From positions 61,120 through 125,119 of the forward strand of contig CANSRU010000007.1 of NCBI GenBank assembly GCA_947649495.1: a stretch of 64,000 nt of DNA, in the 5' to 3' direction. Origin of the DNA: an uncultured Porphyromonadaceae bacterium (lineage in GTDB: Bacteria; Bacteroidota; Bacteroidia; Bacteroidales; Muribaculaceae). Made by a program: the position numbers and the translations under genes. The stretch's first letter is position 1; each line of letters begins with the position of its first letter. The notes under the pieces are model-generated. The model was not told where the DNA came from, ran no database searches, and worked only from the letters and a program-made list of their open reading frames with translations. Shown in pieces: positions 31,287-38,149 of this stretch.

Positions 31287-31817
31287 TTACATGAATTGAT
31301 TAATAGCGCCAAGCACTGCGTAGCCCGAAAAATTGTATTGTTCTAACGCAGCTACCCGTTCTGGTGTCACTCCACCTAATGCTATAACAAGTGGCGAACT
31401 GATTTTGTCGATTGACAGAAGTTCCGTTTGTGAAAACCGCGCGCCGTATCCCGGCTTTGAAACGCTGTCGAATATCGGGCTGAGTGTGACATAGTCGCAA
31501 TCGGCAGATGCTGTTACCTCTTCTATGCTGTGGCATGAGCGGCTGTATGGTCCGGTATAGTTGGCCGGGGGTTGAGGACAGCGCCGGTTCAGATGCAAAC
31601 CGCCGAGATTGAACTCGTTGATTAGCTCGAAATGGCCATGCAAACGTATCCGTTTATGCCATTTCTGGGGAATGGCTTCAATTATGTTGCGTATGTCGCG
31701 CAATGAGGCCTGTGGATGGCGCATGTGCACCATGTCCCATCCCGATTCAAGCAGCGTGGTAATCCATGTCGCTTCGTCGGGGCGTATTTCCTCAGGTGTT
31801 ATGGCTATGCGCATCAT
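31287..31817 (-). CDS. ThiE-like paralogue, probably TenI-type
   Basis: A divergent member of the ThiE/TenI barrel family, about 176 residues from ATG 31817 (ATG 31838 would overlap thiS by 11 bases). It keeps MVHMRHP, YVTLSPIFDSVSKPGYG and the phosphate loop VIALGGVTPERV, but the ThiE diphosphate motif HLGxxD is replaced by LHLNRRCP. That points to thiazole tautomerase (TenI) rather than thiamine-phosphate synthase. In Bacteroides a similar extra copy accompanies the thi operon. It lies between thiS and thiE. Confidence 0.75.
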   Translation of the reverse strand: MMRIAITPEEIRPDEATWITTLLESGWDMVHMRHPQASLRDIRNIIEAIPQKWHKRIRLHGHFELINEFNLGGLHLNRRCPQPPANYTGPYSRSCHSIEEVTASADCDYVTLSPIFDSVSKPGYGARFSQTELLSIDKISSPLVIALGGVTPERVAALEQYNFSGYAVLGAINQFM

Positions 31818-31827
31818 ACAGTTGTCG

Positions 31828-32028
31828 TTATCCGCCATAAAAAGCCTTTATCACTATTATGGCATCGCCATCGCGGAGTGTTGTGGAGTCGTAATCCGTT
31901 TTGGGAATTACCATGCCATTTAGAGCCAAGGCTATACCTTCGGTGGAAATGCTCTTTATCTGAAGGGCTTGGGCTATGGTTATGTCCGCATGTGTGGATA
32001 GCGGAACATCATTTATGGTTATTGTCAT
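31828..32028 (-). CDS. thiS: Sulfur carrier protein ThiS
   Basis: This 66-residue ubiquitin-like protein carries sulfur on its C-terminus. It ends in the required Gly-Gly (KAFYGG). The ITINDVPLSTHADITIAQAL start is typical. The ATG lies 20 bases inside the 3' end of thiD, so the two are probably translationally coupled. Its activating enzyme ThiF is not in this operon. Confidence 0.93.
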   Translation of the reverse strand: MTITINDVPLSTHADITIAQALQIKSISTEGIALALNGMVIPKTDYDSTTLRDGDAIIVIKAFYGG

Positions 32029-32857
32029 TGTGTGATGTGAATTTTTGATTGACGAACTTCATGTGTCTTGGACCGAAAAGATGGTTCATAGGGCCGTTGC
32101 CATGACCTATGGCAACTTTGGCACCGGCCTTGAGTGCACGTGTCACGTATAATTTAGCGCGCATCGTGGCATCCACAAGATCCAGACCCAATGCGACATA
32201 CGATGCGATAGCGGCAGAAAGCGTACAGCCTGTTCCATGAGTGTTGCGAGTGTTTACGGCATCGGCTGTAAGAGTAATCAGCTCCTCCTCTCCTTCTAGC
32301 CAAAGATAATCGGCCTTTATGTCATTGCGTGGCGAATCGCCACCTTTCAGCAGAACATTGCGGCATCCCATCTCGTTCAATCGTCGGGCTTGAAGCATAG
32401 GTTCTTGCTCGCCTGTGAGTTCGATGGCTTCCTGTCGGTTGGGCGTTACGAGCAACGCCTGTGGAAATAGTTCCGCCACCATGGTGTCTATTGCATCGCG
32501 TTCAATAAGTAGCGAGCCGGAGGTGGATACCATTACCGGGTCTATTATTATATTTTTCGCTTTATGCCGTCGGAACGCTGAGCTTACAGCGTGCACCGTA
32601 TCACTGTCAAACAGCATTCCCGTCTTTGTGGCCATCGGGGGAATGTCTTCCCATATCATATCTATCTGGTCGGTGACAATGTCAGGGTTGATACCTTGGA
32701 TAGACCGTACGCCGGTGGTGTTCTGAGCCGTGATAGCTGTTATCGCACTCATGCCGTAGCATCCTATGGCAGAGATTGTCTTTAAATCGGCTTGTATACC
32801 TGCACCACCTGAAGAGTCGGAGCCGGCTACTGTAAGTATAGGAATGTATCGTTTCAT
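32009..32857 (-). CDS. thiD: HMP / HMP-phosphate kinase ThiD
   Basis: This kinase phosphorylates hydroxymethylpyrimidine twice. The 282 residues include the ribokinase-type N-terminal AGSDSSGGAGIQADLKT, the KTGML stretch and the anion hole NTHGTGCTLSAAIASY. It is the first gene after the TPP riboswitch, with a leader of about 90 bases between the aptamer and the ATG. A 7-bp inverted repeat ends one base before this ATG and may control its translation. Confidence 0.95.
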   Translation of the reverse strand: MKRYIPILTVAGSDSSGGAGIQADLKTISAIGCYGMSAITAITAQNTTGVRSIQGINPDIVTDQIDMIWEDIPPMATKTGMLFDSDTVHAVSSAFRRHKAKNIIIDPVMVSTSGSLLIERDAIDTMVAELFPQALLVTPNRQEAIELTGEQEPMLQARRLNEMGCRNVLLKGGDSPRNDIKADYLWLEGEEELITLTADAVNTRNTHGTGCTLSAAIASYVALGLDLVDATMRAKLYVTRALKAGAKVAIGHGNGPMNHLFGPRHMKFVNQKFTSHNDNNHK

Positions 32858-32858
32858 A

Positions 32859-32902
32859 ACGCCATGTCAATCATTCGTATTCGTTCGACATTGGGATGGC
32901 GT
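32859..32902 (-). promoter_or_regulatory. Inverted repeat at the thiD start, candidate expression platform
   Basis: In the mRNA, ACGCCAU (32902-32896) can pair with AUGGCGU (32865-32859), whose last base is one base before the thiD ATG. This 7-bp stem with a 30-base loop would cover the ribosome binding site. It lies 46 bases downstream of the TPP aptamer. Confidence 0.4.
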
Positions 32903-32947
32903 AAAATCCGGAGATGGTATTATATCGGTGTAGAAGATTTGTGATAA

Positions 32948-33036
32948 ACAATCCCTGCGCCGGTATTAACCGTATCAGGTTCAGAGGGTATAAATCTCAG
33001 CCGTAACAATCTGTAGGATATACGGCACCCCTTTGT
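32948..33036 (-). promoter_or_regulatory. TPP riboswitch (THI element)
   Basis: Read on the minus strand, the conserved blocks appear in order: AGGGGTGCC, GGCTGAGA, then ACC and CTGAACCTGAT, GGTTAATACC and GGCGCAGGGA. The terminal P1 helix pairs ACAA (33036-33033) with TTGT (32951-32948). This is the thiamine pyrophosphate aptamer. It would shut off the thiD-to-thiH operon when TPP is plentiful. Confidence 0.96.
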
Positions 33037-33044
33037 CGTGCAGG

Positions 33045-33076
33045 CAAAGATAATGTTTTTACTTTACACACGCAAA
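33045..33076 (-). promoter_or_regulatory. Promoter of the thiamine operon
   Basis: TTTG (33076-33073) and TATCTTTG (33052-33045) on the minus strand are 20 bases apart, a full consensus. Transcription would start near 33039, right at the first bases of the aptamer. The -33 box lies inside the first AT-rich leader of the toxin/phage island. Confidence 0.8.
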
Positions 33077-33126
33077 AATTACATTCCTGTTGAGTTAATT
33101 ATTGCTAATCATTGAGCGGAATTAAT
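33071..33126 (+). repeat. AT-rich leader copy A
   Basis: Contains CGCAAAAATTA and, after an extra piece, TTAATTATTGCTAATCATTGA. It resembles copies B (33923-33956) and C (35771-35802), which share the pattern aaaattaat-(n)-ttaatc-attga(a/g)c just before a short gene. It could be a conserved ribosome-binding leader or a trace of recombination. Confidence 0.5.
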
Positions 33127-33231
33127 ATACCTCAGCTCAAGAAGTCGTGTCAAGAGATTGTGATGGATTCCGTGCCTGAATTGCCGTTCTCGAAGATAGA
33201 CGAGATGGGTCCTGGGATGTATAAGGGTTAG
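33127..33231 (+). pseudogene. Short decayed ORF after leader A
   Basis: The frame reads about 33 sense codons after leader A (PQLKKSCQEIV, then VPELPFSKIDEMGPGMY), ending in TAG at 33229-33231. The codon where a start is expected is ATA. I do not recognise the product. Its position after the leader and its short length suggest a degraded phage-type gene start. From here to 33275 nothing else is visible. Confidence 0.3.
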
Positions 33232-33275
33232 AGGGTCTCACAGGCGGAACGGCACGCAATTAAAATATAAGTATT

Positions 33276-33814
33276 ATGGCTAAAGGTTCTGGAGATACAA
33301 GGAACTATTCTCATCGCGACGGCACACTTGCCAAGCGACAAGGGGAATTTAATCGGCTTATGGAAAGCGGATATGACCGCTCGCGTTCCTATATGTCGCC
33401 AAGCGGTGGGTTTAAGGCAGTTCATCCTGAACATAATGTGCCAGGGATAGGCGATAAAGCCGAGGAGCGTAGTAGTATTCTTGCTGACAAAGGTTATCGT
33501 GTATATCTTGACTCTGAAAGGAGTGAGATTGAGTTTCAAAAGGTCAAAGATGGACGGTTTGAAAAAGATCCAATGGATACCAAAACTATTAATAAGGCGG
33601 GAAATATACAATTAAGTGAGTATTGGAATATGCTACGAAACAAGGAGCAAGAGCCGTGGTGCTGATACAGGATACTAAAGCAATGACAAGAGATTATGTC
33701 GAGTCGCAGATAAAACTATTTTCAGAAAAGTCTCCAAAATTAGCACGAGATAAAATCGAATGGGCAATAGTGGTAGGTTTGAGTGGGAATGTTCATCGAC
33801 ATAAATTGAAATAA
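33276..33814 (+). pseudogene. Orphan polymorphic-toxin-like gene, frameshifted
   Basis: The first frame (33276-33665) begins MAKGSGDTRNYSHRDG and includes GGFKAVHPEHN, ILADKGYRVYLDSE and MDTKTINKAGN. The second frame (TTG at 33623 to 33814) continues as EYATKQGARAVVLIQDTKAM and ends SGNVHRHKLK. Together they resemble the nuclease-like C-terminal domain of phage- and contact-type toxins (CdiA_C / restriction-endonuclease-like fold), about 175 residues. A stop at 33617 in the second frame places the shift between 33617 and 33660. No matching immunity gene is recognisable. The gene is probably inactive unless the shift is an error. The family call is from pattern memory. Confidence 0.55.
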
Positions 33815-33922
33815 AAAACGGCATCAAGAACTCACCTCAGCCGTTACGGAGAGCGTTGCTACCCAATTGTAGCCGAAGCCGGGGGGATTCGTGGTTCTCC
33901 TACCTCAGTTAACCTCTCATCG

Positions 33923-33956
33923 CAAAATTAATAATTAATCATTGAACAGCAAAATA
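33923..33956 (+). repeat. AT-rich leader copy B
   Basis: AAAATTAATAATTAATCATT followed by GAACAGCAAAATA, directly before the ATG at 33957. It is closest to copy C. The stretch 33815-33922 before it has no ORF; it contains an ACGGC/GCCGT inverted repeat and two CACCTCAG/TACCTCAG words. Confidence 0.5.
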
Positions 33957-34130
33957 ATGCCGAGCGAGCTATCTAAATACGACACATACGTTCCCGATTG
34001 TATGTTCCCGACCGAAAATTAGATAGAAATTCCGACCCTGCAGCTTGATGTGCAGCCTCAGGTGGTAGAGATACTATTTCTGTGCTTTGGTGAGCAGAAG
34101 CGGACAAAGGACATGGGCGGAATCCACTAG
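33957..34130 (+). pseudogene. 5' fragment of a DUF4417-like phage gene
   Basis: The frame reads MPSELSKYDTYVPDCMFPTE, a TAG at 34020, then continues in frame as IEIPTLQLDVQPQVVEI and FLCFGEQKRTKDMGG to a TAG at 34128. I recall this as the start of DUF4417-type proteins found near phage head genes in Bacteroidetes, where FGEQKRT is followed by a HFYxDD motif. Here the sequence switches after GGIH to MuF-like coding sequence in another frame, so this is a truncated, stop-containing remnant at a mosaic junction near 34120-34132. Confidence 0.5.
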
Positions 34131-35685
34131 CATTTCCATCCTCAAGACCGAGGATGAGTTCTGGCGCGACCTTGACAACGAGGGCGGTGCCCGGCCGAGC
34201 GAGAACGAGATCACCGATGTTCCGGACGGATTCAAGGATTGGGTGCGCGACAATGCCGACCGCATAGAAGCAGCCGAGAAACGCGGCACACAGCCGTATT
34301 TTATTCGGGATAATAAAGAATATATCAAGAAGGCGATGAAGACCACGCAAGCAAGCGTGCAAATAGCCTCCAATGTAACACCCCCCAAACAGAAGCCAGA
34401 CACAGTTGTTCAACAATCGAAAAAACAGAAACACAAAACATTGGAATCGGAATCCTCCGCTCCTTATGCGGCGGTTGATTCTTTGGAAATGGCAATCGAA
34501 AGTGCAAAGAGCTATGGCATTGCTTTGGCTGATTTTTCTAATGCAAGCATTGATGAAATTAACATAATTCTAGAAGTATTCCACTACGCACATCAGGATT
34601 ATGGCATAAACCTAAATCGGCTTAGACTTGCAAGAGATTTCAATAAGAAAGAACATTGGGCTGGCTCATATAATTCCGATAACAAGACATTGACTCTTGA
34701 TCTATCCGGATTCAAGAAATCATCTTATAAAGAGGTGGTAAGTTACACTGACAAAATTGCGAAACTTCAATCAAATAAGGCATCATTATTACGTCAGGTT
34801 GAACAGTCTGAGGCCCGTCTTGGCCGCAGTAAGTCTTCCGACCGAATATTAAAGGGCGACATCAAGGCTATGAAGTCGCGAATGCTCGATATTGACTTGA
34901 AGATTCAGAAATATGAGAAGCTTATAAAAGATGGATATGATGAACTGCCTCTGACTGTTGCTGATGCATTCAGGGAAATAAAAGAGCAGATGCAAGCCCG
35001 GACATGGCATGAGATAGGTCACCATATTGATGACCGCCTTGGTCGACCGAAATTCGTAGAGGGTAATTATATAAGTGAGTACTCCAAAGAGATGCGTGGC
35101 GAGGAATTTGCAGAATGGTTTAGTCATTACAGAATGCGAGGATCAAAAGATGTACCCTCCGACCTATTGCGAATATTCCGAAAAGAGGAATACAAGCGTT
35201 ATGGCGAACGGAAATGGCAACAGATATATTTTGATTTAGATTCTGGGGGCTACAATGTGGCTCATTCAATGCATCAGTTCAAAAATTCCAAACCGAAAGG
35301 CGTACCCAAAACTGGAGGCGAGGCGGAACAGTGGCTTGGCAATCAACTCGCTAAGCAAGGCAAGACCGTAGAATTCCTTCCTGAAAGTGGCCTCAATGGT
35401 AAGACAGGAGATATGCGTTTTGATGGTAAAGTATGGGATTGCAAGTATATTCCACTTGCAAATGAAAGCACTATACGAACATGCTTCAAAGATGCCAAGA
35501 AAGCAGATTGTGTAATATTTACTACTTGTGGAGAGGAAGATAGGTTTAATGATATTATTAAAGCAGTAAATCGGGAAATCGGAAGATACAAGTCACAGGG
35601 TCGAAATATCAACGAACTACCAGACGTATATTTATATGACAAAGAGGGTAGGTTGAAATTGATAAAAAAATTAAAGGAGACTTAA
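34087..35685 (+). CDS. MuF-like tail fused to CdiA-type nuclease toxin domain
   Basis: The 532-codon frame opens with TTG at 34087 without a credible start; homology-like sequence begins near 34132 (ISILKTEDEFWRDL). The block VPDGFKDWVRDNADRIEAAE and PYFIRDNKEYI is typical of MuF/SPP1-gp7 minor head proteins. A coiled coil (about residues 210-280) and a zinc-protease-like HEIGH (residues 308-312, WHEIGHH) follow. The last 130 residues look like the CdiA C-terminal tRNase fold: EAEQWLGNQLAKQGKTVEF, TGDMRFDGKVWDCKY with Asp and Lys, and ADCVIFTT. MuF polymorphic toxins are known. The N-terminus is lost here, so it may be a silent remnant or a toxin reservoir. First ATG is at 34336. Confidence 0.6.
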   Translation: MVSRSGQRTWAESTSISILKTEDEFWRDLDNEGGARPSENEITDVPDGFKDWVRDNADRIEAAEKRGTQPYFIRDNKEYIKKAMKTTQASVQIASNVTPPKQKPDTVVQQSKKQKHKTLESESSAPYAAVDSLEMAIESAKSYGIALADFSNASIDEINIILEVFHYAHQDYGINLNRLRLARDFNKKEHWAGSYNSDNKTLTLDLSGFKKSSYKEVVSYTDKIAKLQSNKASLLRQVEQSEARLGRSKSSDRILKGDIKAMKSRMLDIDLKIQKYEKLIKDGYDELPLTVADAFREIKEQMQARTWHEIGHHIDDRLGRPKFVEGNYISEYSKEMRGEEFAEWFSHYRMRGSKDVPSDLLRIFRKEEYKRYGERKWQQIYFDLDSGGYNVAHSMHQFKNSKPKGVPKTGGEAEQWLGNQLAKQGKTVEFLPESGLNGKTGDMRFDGKVWDCKYIPLANESTIRTCFKDAKKADCVIFTTCGEEDRFNDIIKAVNREIGRYKSQGRNINELPDVYLYDKEGRLKLIKKLKET

Positions 35686-35696
35686 GTCTCCTTTAA
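35671..35696 (+). terminator. Perfect palindrome over the toxin gene stop
   Basis: A 26-base perfect palindrome (arms TTAAAGGAGACTT and its complement) contains the last codons and TAA stop of the MuF/toxin gene. It ends in CTTTAA rather than a long T run, so it is a hairpin with modest terminator strength. Confidence 0.55.
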
Positions 35697-35770
35697 TGCG
35701 TATTTGTCGCAACCGACCCCCTCGCCAGGCTGGTACAGTAATATCCGCAATAACGTATATCCCGCATTAC

Positions 35771-35802
35771 AAAATTAATATTAATCTATTGAACAAACAA
35801 AT
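35771..35802 (+). repeat. AT-rich leader copy C
   Basis: AAAATTAATATTAATCTATT followed by GAACAAACAAAT, directly before the ATG at 35803. It matches copy B closely in order and spacing. 35697-35770 upstream has no ORF. Confidence 0.5.
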
Positions 35803-35913
35803 ATGACGATTGAAAAGATTATCAGATTTGCTCAAAAAAGCATTTATAATACAGCCGATGTCTATGAACCCGGATGGAATGACGATGAGCCACGTTATAT
35901 CGGATTCCTATGA
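35803..35913 (+). pseudogene. Short ORF, possible immunity-gene remnant
   Basis: A 36-codon frame reads MTIEKIIRFAQKSIYNTADV and then YEPGWNDDEPRYIGFL before TGA. The composition resembles small acidic cytosolic proteins found next to toxins, and the run YEPGWNDDEPRYIG looks like the middle of a longer protein joined to its start. I think it is a deleted immunity-like gene. It lies directly after the MuF/toxin gene and 30 bases before the end of the helicase gene. Low certainty. Confidence 0.35.
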
Positions 35914-35943
35914 TCGAGATGTTTTAATTTATAGCATAACCTG

Positions 35944-37263
35944 TTACTTGGGGGCTTCGGGTGAAGGGCGGTTGTTGCGGCGGCGGTTGCGATTTCCTCC
36001 CGGGCGTTTTCTTTGCGGTGCGGATTCATCGGGCGACTGCGACCGTGGAGCGCGGTTGCGCTTCGGCTTTCTGTCGTTTTTCCTATGAAATTTGTTTGTC
36101 TCGCGTCGTTGTTCTGTACCGGTATCAGGAATCGCGTTTATGCCATCAATAATGCGGCGTTCGATTTTGTTGCCGAGAAATTGCTCTATACCGGTCCAAC
36201 GGCGACGGTCGCGTTCAGAAACAAAGGTGACGGCAGTACCTTCGGCATCGGCACGTGCTGTGCGGCCAATGCGGTGCACATAGTCTTCGGCATCGTGGGG
36301 CACATCGTAGTTTATCACCATAGTGATGTCGTCAATGTCTATGCCTCTTGCCACAATGTCTGTGGCTACGAGAATGTCGATGTGGCCGGCCTTGAAGTCG
36401 TGCATTACTTCATCGCGGCGGCTTTGCTCAAGGTCGGAGTGCATTTCTCCTATTTTGAATTTCGCGCGGTGCAGTTCGCGCGATAATTCTTTGACTTTCA
36501 GTTTTGATGAGGCAAATACGATTACTCTTTGTGCTTGTGTGTCGTTGAAAATACTTTTCAGAGCATGGAGTTTCTGCGGCTCATGACACATCACCACGCT
36601 TTGATGGATTTTATCGGCAGGGCGGGATACGGCGATTTTTATCTCAGCTGGATTGTGAAGTATGGTTTTGGCCAATTGCTGTATTTTGGGTGGCATTGTG
36701 GCCGAGAACATAAGGGTTTGGCGTTCCTGAGGGAGATGTTTCACAATCTGCATTATGTCGTCGTAGAATCCCATGTCGAGCATGCGGTCGGCTTCGTCGA
36801 GTATGAAGAAAGATACTCTCGAAAGGTCTACGCATCCCATCTGTAGATGTGCCAGAAGGCGTCCGGGGGTGGCTATCACCACATCGGCCCCGAGTTTCAG
36901 CCCTTTCTGCTGACGGGCGAATGTGGCGCCATCGGTTCCTCCATAGATGGCTACGCTGCTTATATTGAGGAAGTAACCGAACCCTTCGAGCTGACGGTCT
37001 ATCTGCATAGCGAGCTCGCGTGTGGGAGCCATCACTATGCAATTGACTGCATCTTCAGGAAAGTCTCCATCGGCCAGTCGGTTAAGTATCGGCAGCAAGT
37101 AGGCGGCTGTTTTTCCTGTTCCTGTCTGGGCTACGGCTATAAGGTCGCGTCCGTCAAGAGCCAGTGGTATTGCCTGTTGTTGTATCGGGGTGCATTCGCT
37201 GAATCTCATGGCGTCGAGAGCATCCAGCACATCATAATTTAAATCGAATTCGTCGAACCTCAT
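35944..37263 (-). CDS. DEAD-box RNA helicase (RhlE-like)
   Basis: This 439-residue ATP-dependent RNA helicase has the Q motif (CTPIQQQAIP), motif I AQTGTGKTAAYL, motif II FILDEADRMLDMGF, motif III SATMP, and motifs V-VI (VATDIVARGIDIDD, YVHRIGRTARA). A basic tail of about 70 residues, rich in Arg, Lys and Asn, follows and probably binds RNA. The frame is open to 37341, but ATG 37263 (MRFDEFDLN) gives the family N-terminus. Likely roles are ribosome assembly or RNA decay. It is not visibly linked to the toxin island that ends beside it. Confidence 0.93.
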   Translation of the reverse strand: MRFDEFDLNYDVLDALDAMRFSECTPIQQQAIPLALDGRDLIAVAQTGTGKTAAYLLPILNRLADGDFPEDAVNCIVMAPTRELAMQIDRQLEGFGYFLNISSVAIYGGTDGATFARQQKGLKLGADVVIATPGRLLAHLQMGCVDLSRVSFFILDEADRMLDMGFYDDIMQIVKHLPQERQTLMFSATMPPKIQQLAKTILHNPAEIKIAVSRPADKIHQSVVMCHEPQKLHALKSIFNDTQAQRVIVFASSKLKVKELSRELHRAKFKIGEMHSDLEQSRRDEVMHDFKAGHIDILVATDIVARGIDIDDITMVINYDVPHDAEDYVHRIGRTARADAEGTAVTFVSERDRRRWTGIEQFLGNKIERRIIDGINAIPDTGTEQRRETNKFHRKNDRKPKRNRAPRSQSPDESAPQRKRPGGNRNRRRNNRPSPEAPK

Positions 37264-37344
37264 CGGTTGGAGTTTATAAATGTGGGTGTAGTAAACATGT
37301 TTTGCTATTGCAAAGCTACACAATAATATCATTATAGCCAAACA

Positions 37345-37956
37345 TTAGTTGGCCTGCGGATTCTTGGGGTGGTAGAGCCATCCGCGGAATTTACCGCCCA
37401 TGGCTTTCACGTAGCGGTGCCAATAAGCATCGTCGTCTCCGGTAAGGAGTGTTTCCGTGTCGGTGAAATCGGTCACAGCCCATACATTGTTGCGCAGTTC
37501 TTCATCAAGTTGCTCCCGGCTCCATCCGCTGTAGCCGATGAAGAAACGGATGTAACCCTCTATAGGATATCCTGCATTTACGTAGTCAAGCATCGCTTTG
37601 AGGTCGCCGCCTATATATAGACCGGGCCTTATGGTCTGCGATTCAGGAATTATATCGCCGAGGGAGTGAACGAAGTAAAGCCGGTCGCATGATAGTGGGC
37701 CTCCGTTGTATACGGGGATGCTCTCTGTCCTTGTCACACCCGGTACGAGTCCTTGCAGCGTGTATGCGGTAGGGTGATTCATCACTATCCCCATTGATGT
37801 CTGACCGACGGCGTACTCTATAAGGCATATCACGGCATGCGAGAAATACTCGTCTCTGAGAAAAGGCTCCGTGACCAGCAAAGCTCCCGGGTGGGGCATT
37901 CCGCTGGATATATTGATGTTGAACAGGACGTTGTCGTAATCTATCATACGATTCAT
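37345..37956 (-). CDS. YqgE/AlgH family protein
   Basis: This 203-residue protein matches the YqgE/AlgH family: GALLVTEPFLRDEYFSHAVI at the start, MGIVMNHPTAYTLQGLVPG, PVYNGGPLSCDRLYFVHSLG and IRFFIGYSGWSREQLDEELR. The family has a conserved fold and is called a transcriptional regulator in older work, but its biochemical role is not established. It lies 81 bases upstream of the helicase gene on the same strand and may be co-transcribed with it. Confidence 0.92.
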   Translation of the reverse strand: MNRMIDYDNVLFNINISSGMPHPGALLVTEPFLRDEYFSHAVICLIEYAVGQTSMGIVMNHPTAYTLQGLVPGVTRTESIPVYNGGPLSCDRLYFVHSLGDIIPESQTIRPGLYIGGDLKAMLDYVNAGYPIEGYIRFFIGYSGWSREQLDEELRNNVWAVTDFTDTETLLTGDDDAYWHRYVKAMGGKFRGWLYHPKNPQAN

Positions 37957-38149
37957 TTATTGGAGAGATTTTCTGTTATAAAATTACGGTGATGATAAAA
38001 ATAATCATAATTATAAATGTTAAAAATGACATGTGTTGACATATTTGTTACACAGATGTGTTATGATGGTATGAAAAACCGTGAAAATGGTAAATATCAA
38101 GAATGCTCCCGAATATATCTTTGCATATCATTAAAATTAGAATAATCAA

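Noticed and set aside
38034..38082. Near-palindrome TTACAC-N4-GTGTTA and repeated ATGTGTT words upstream of the DXS-like gene
   Set aside because: The halves mismatch at one position and the words are short; it could be chance in an AT-rich gap and no regulator is implied.
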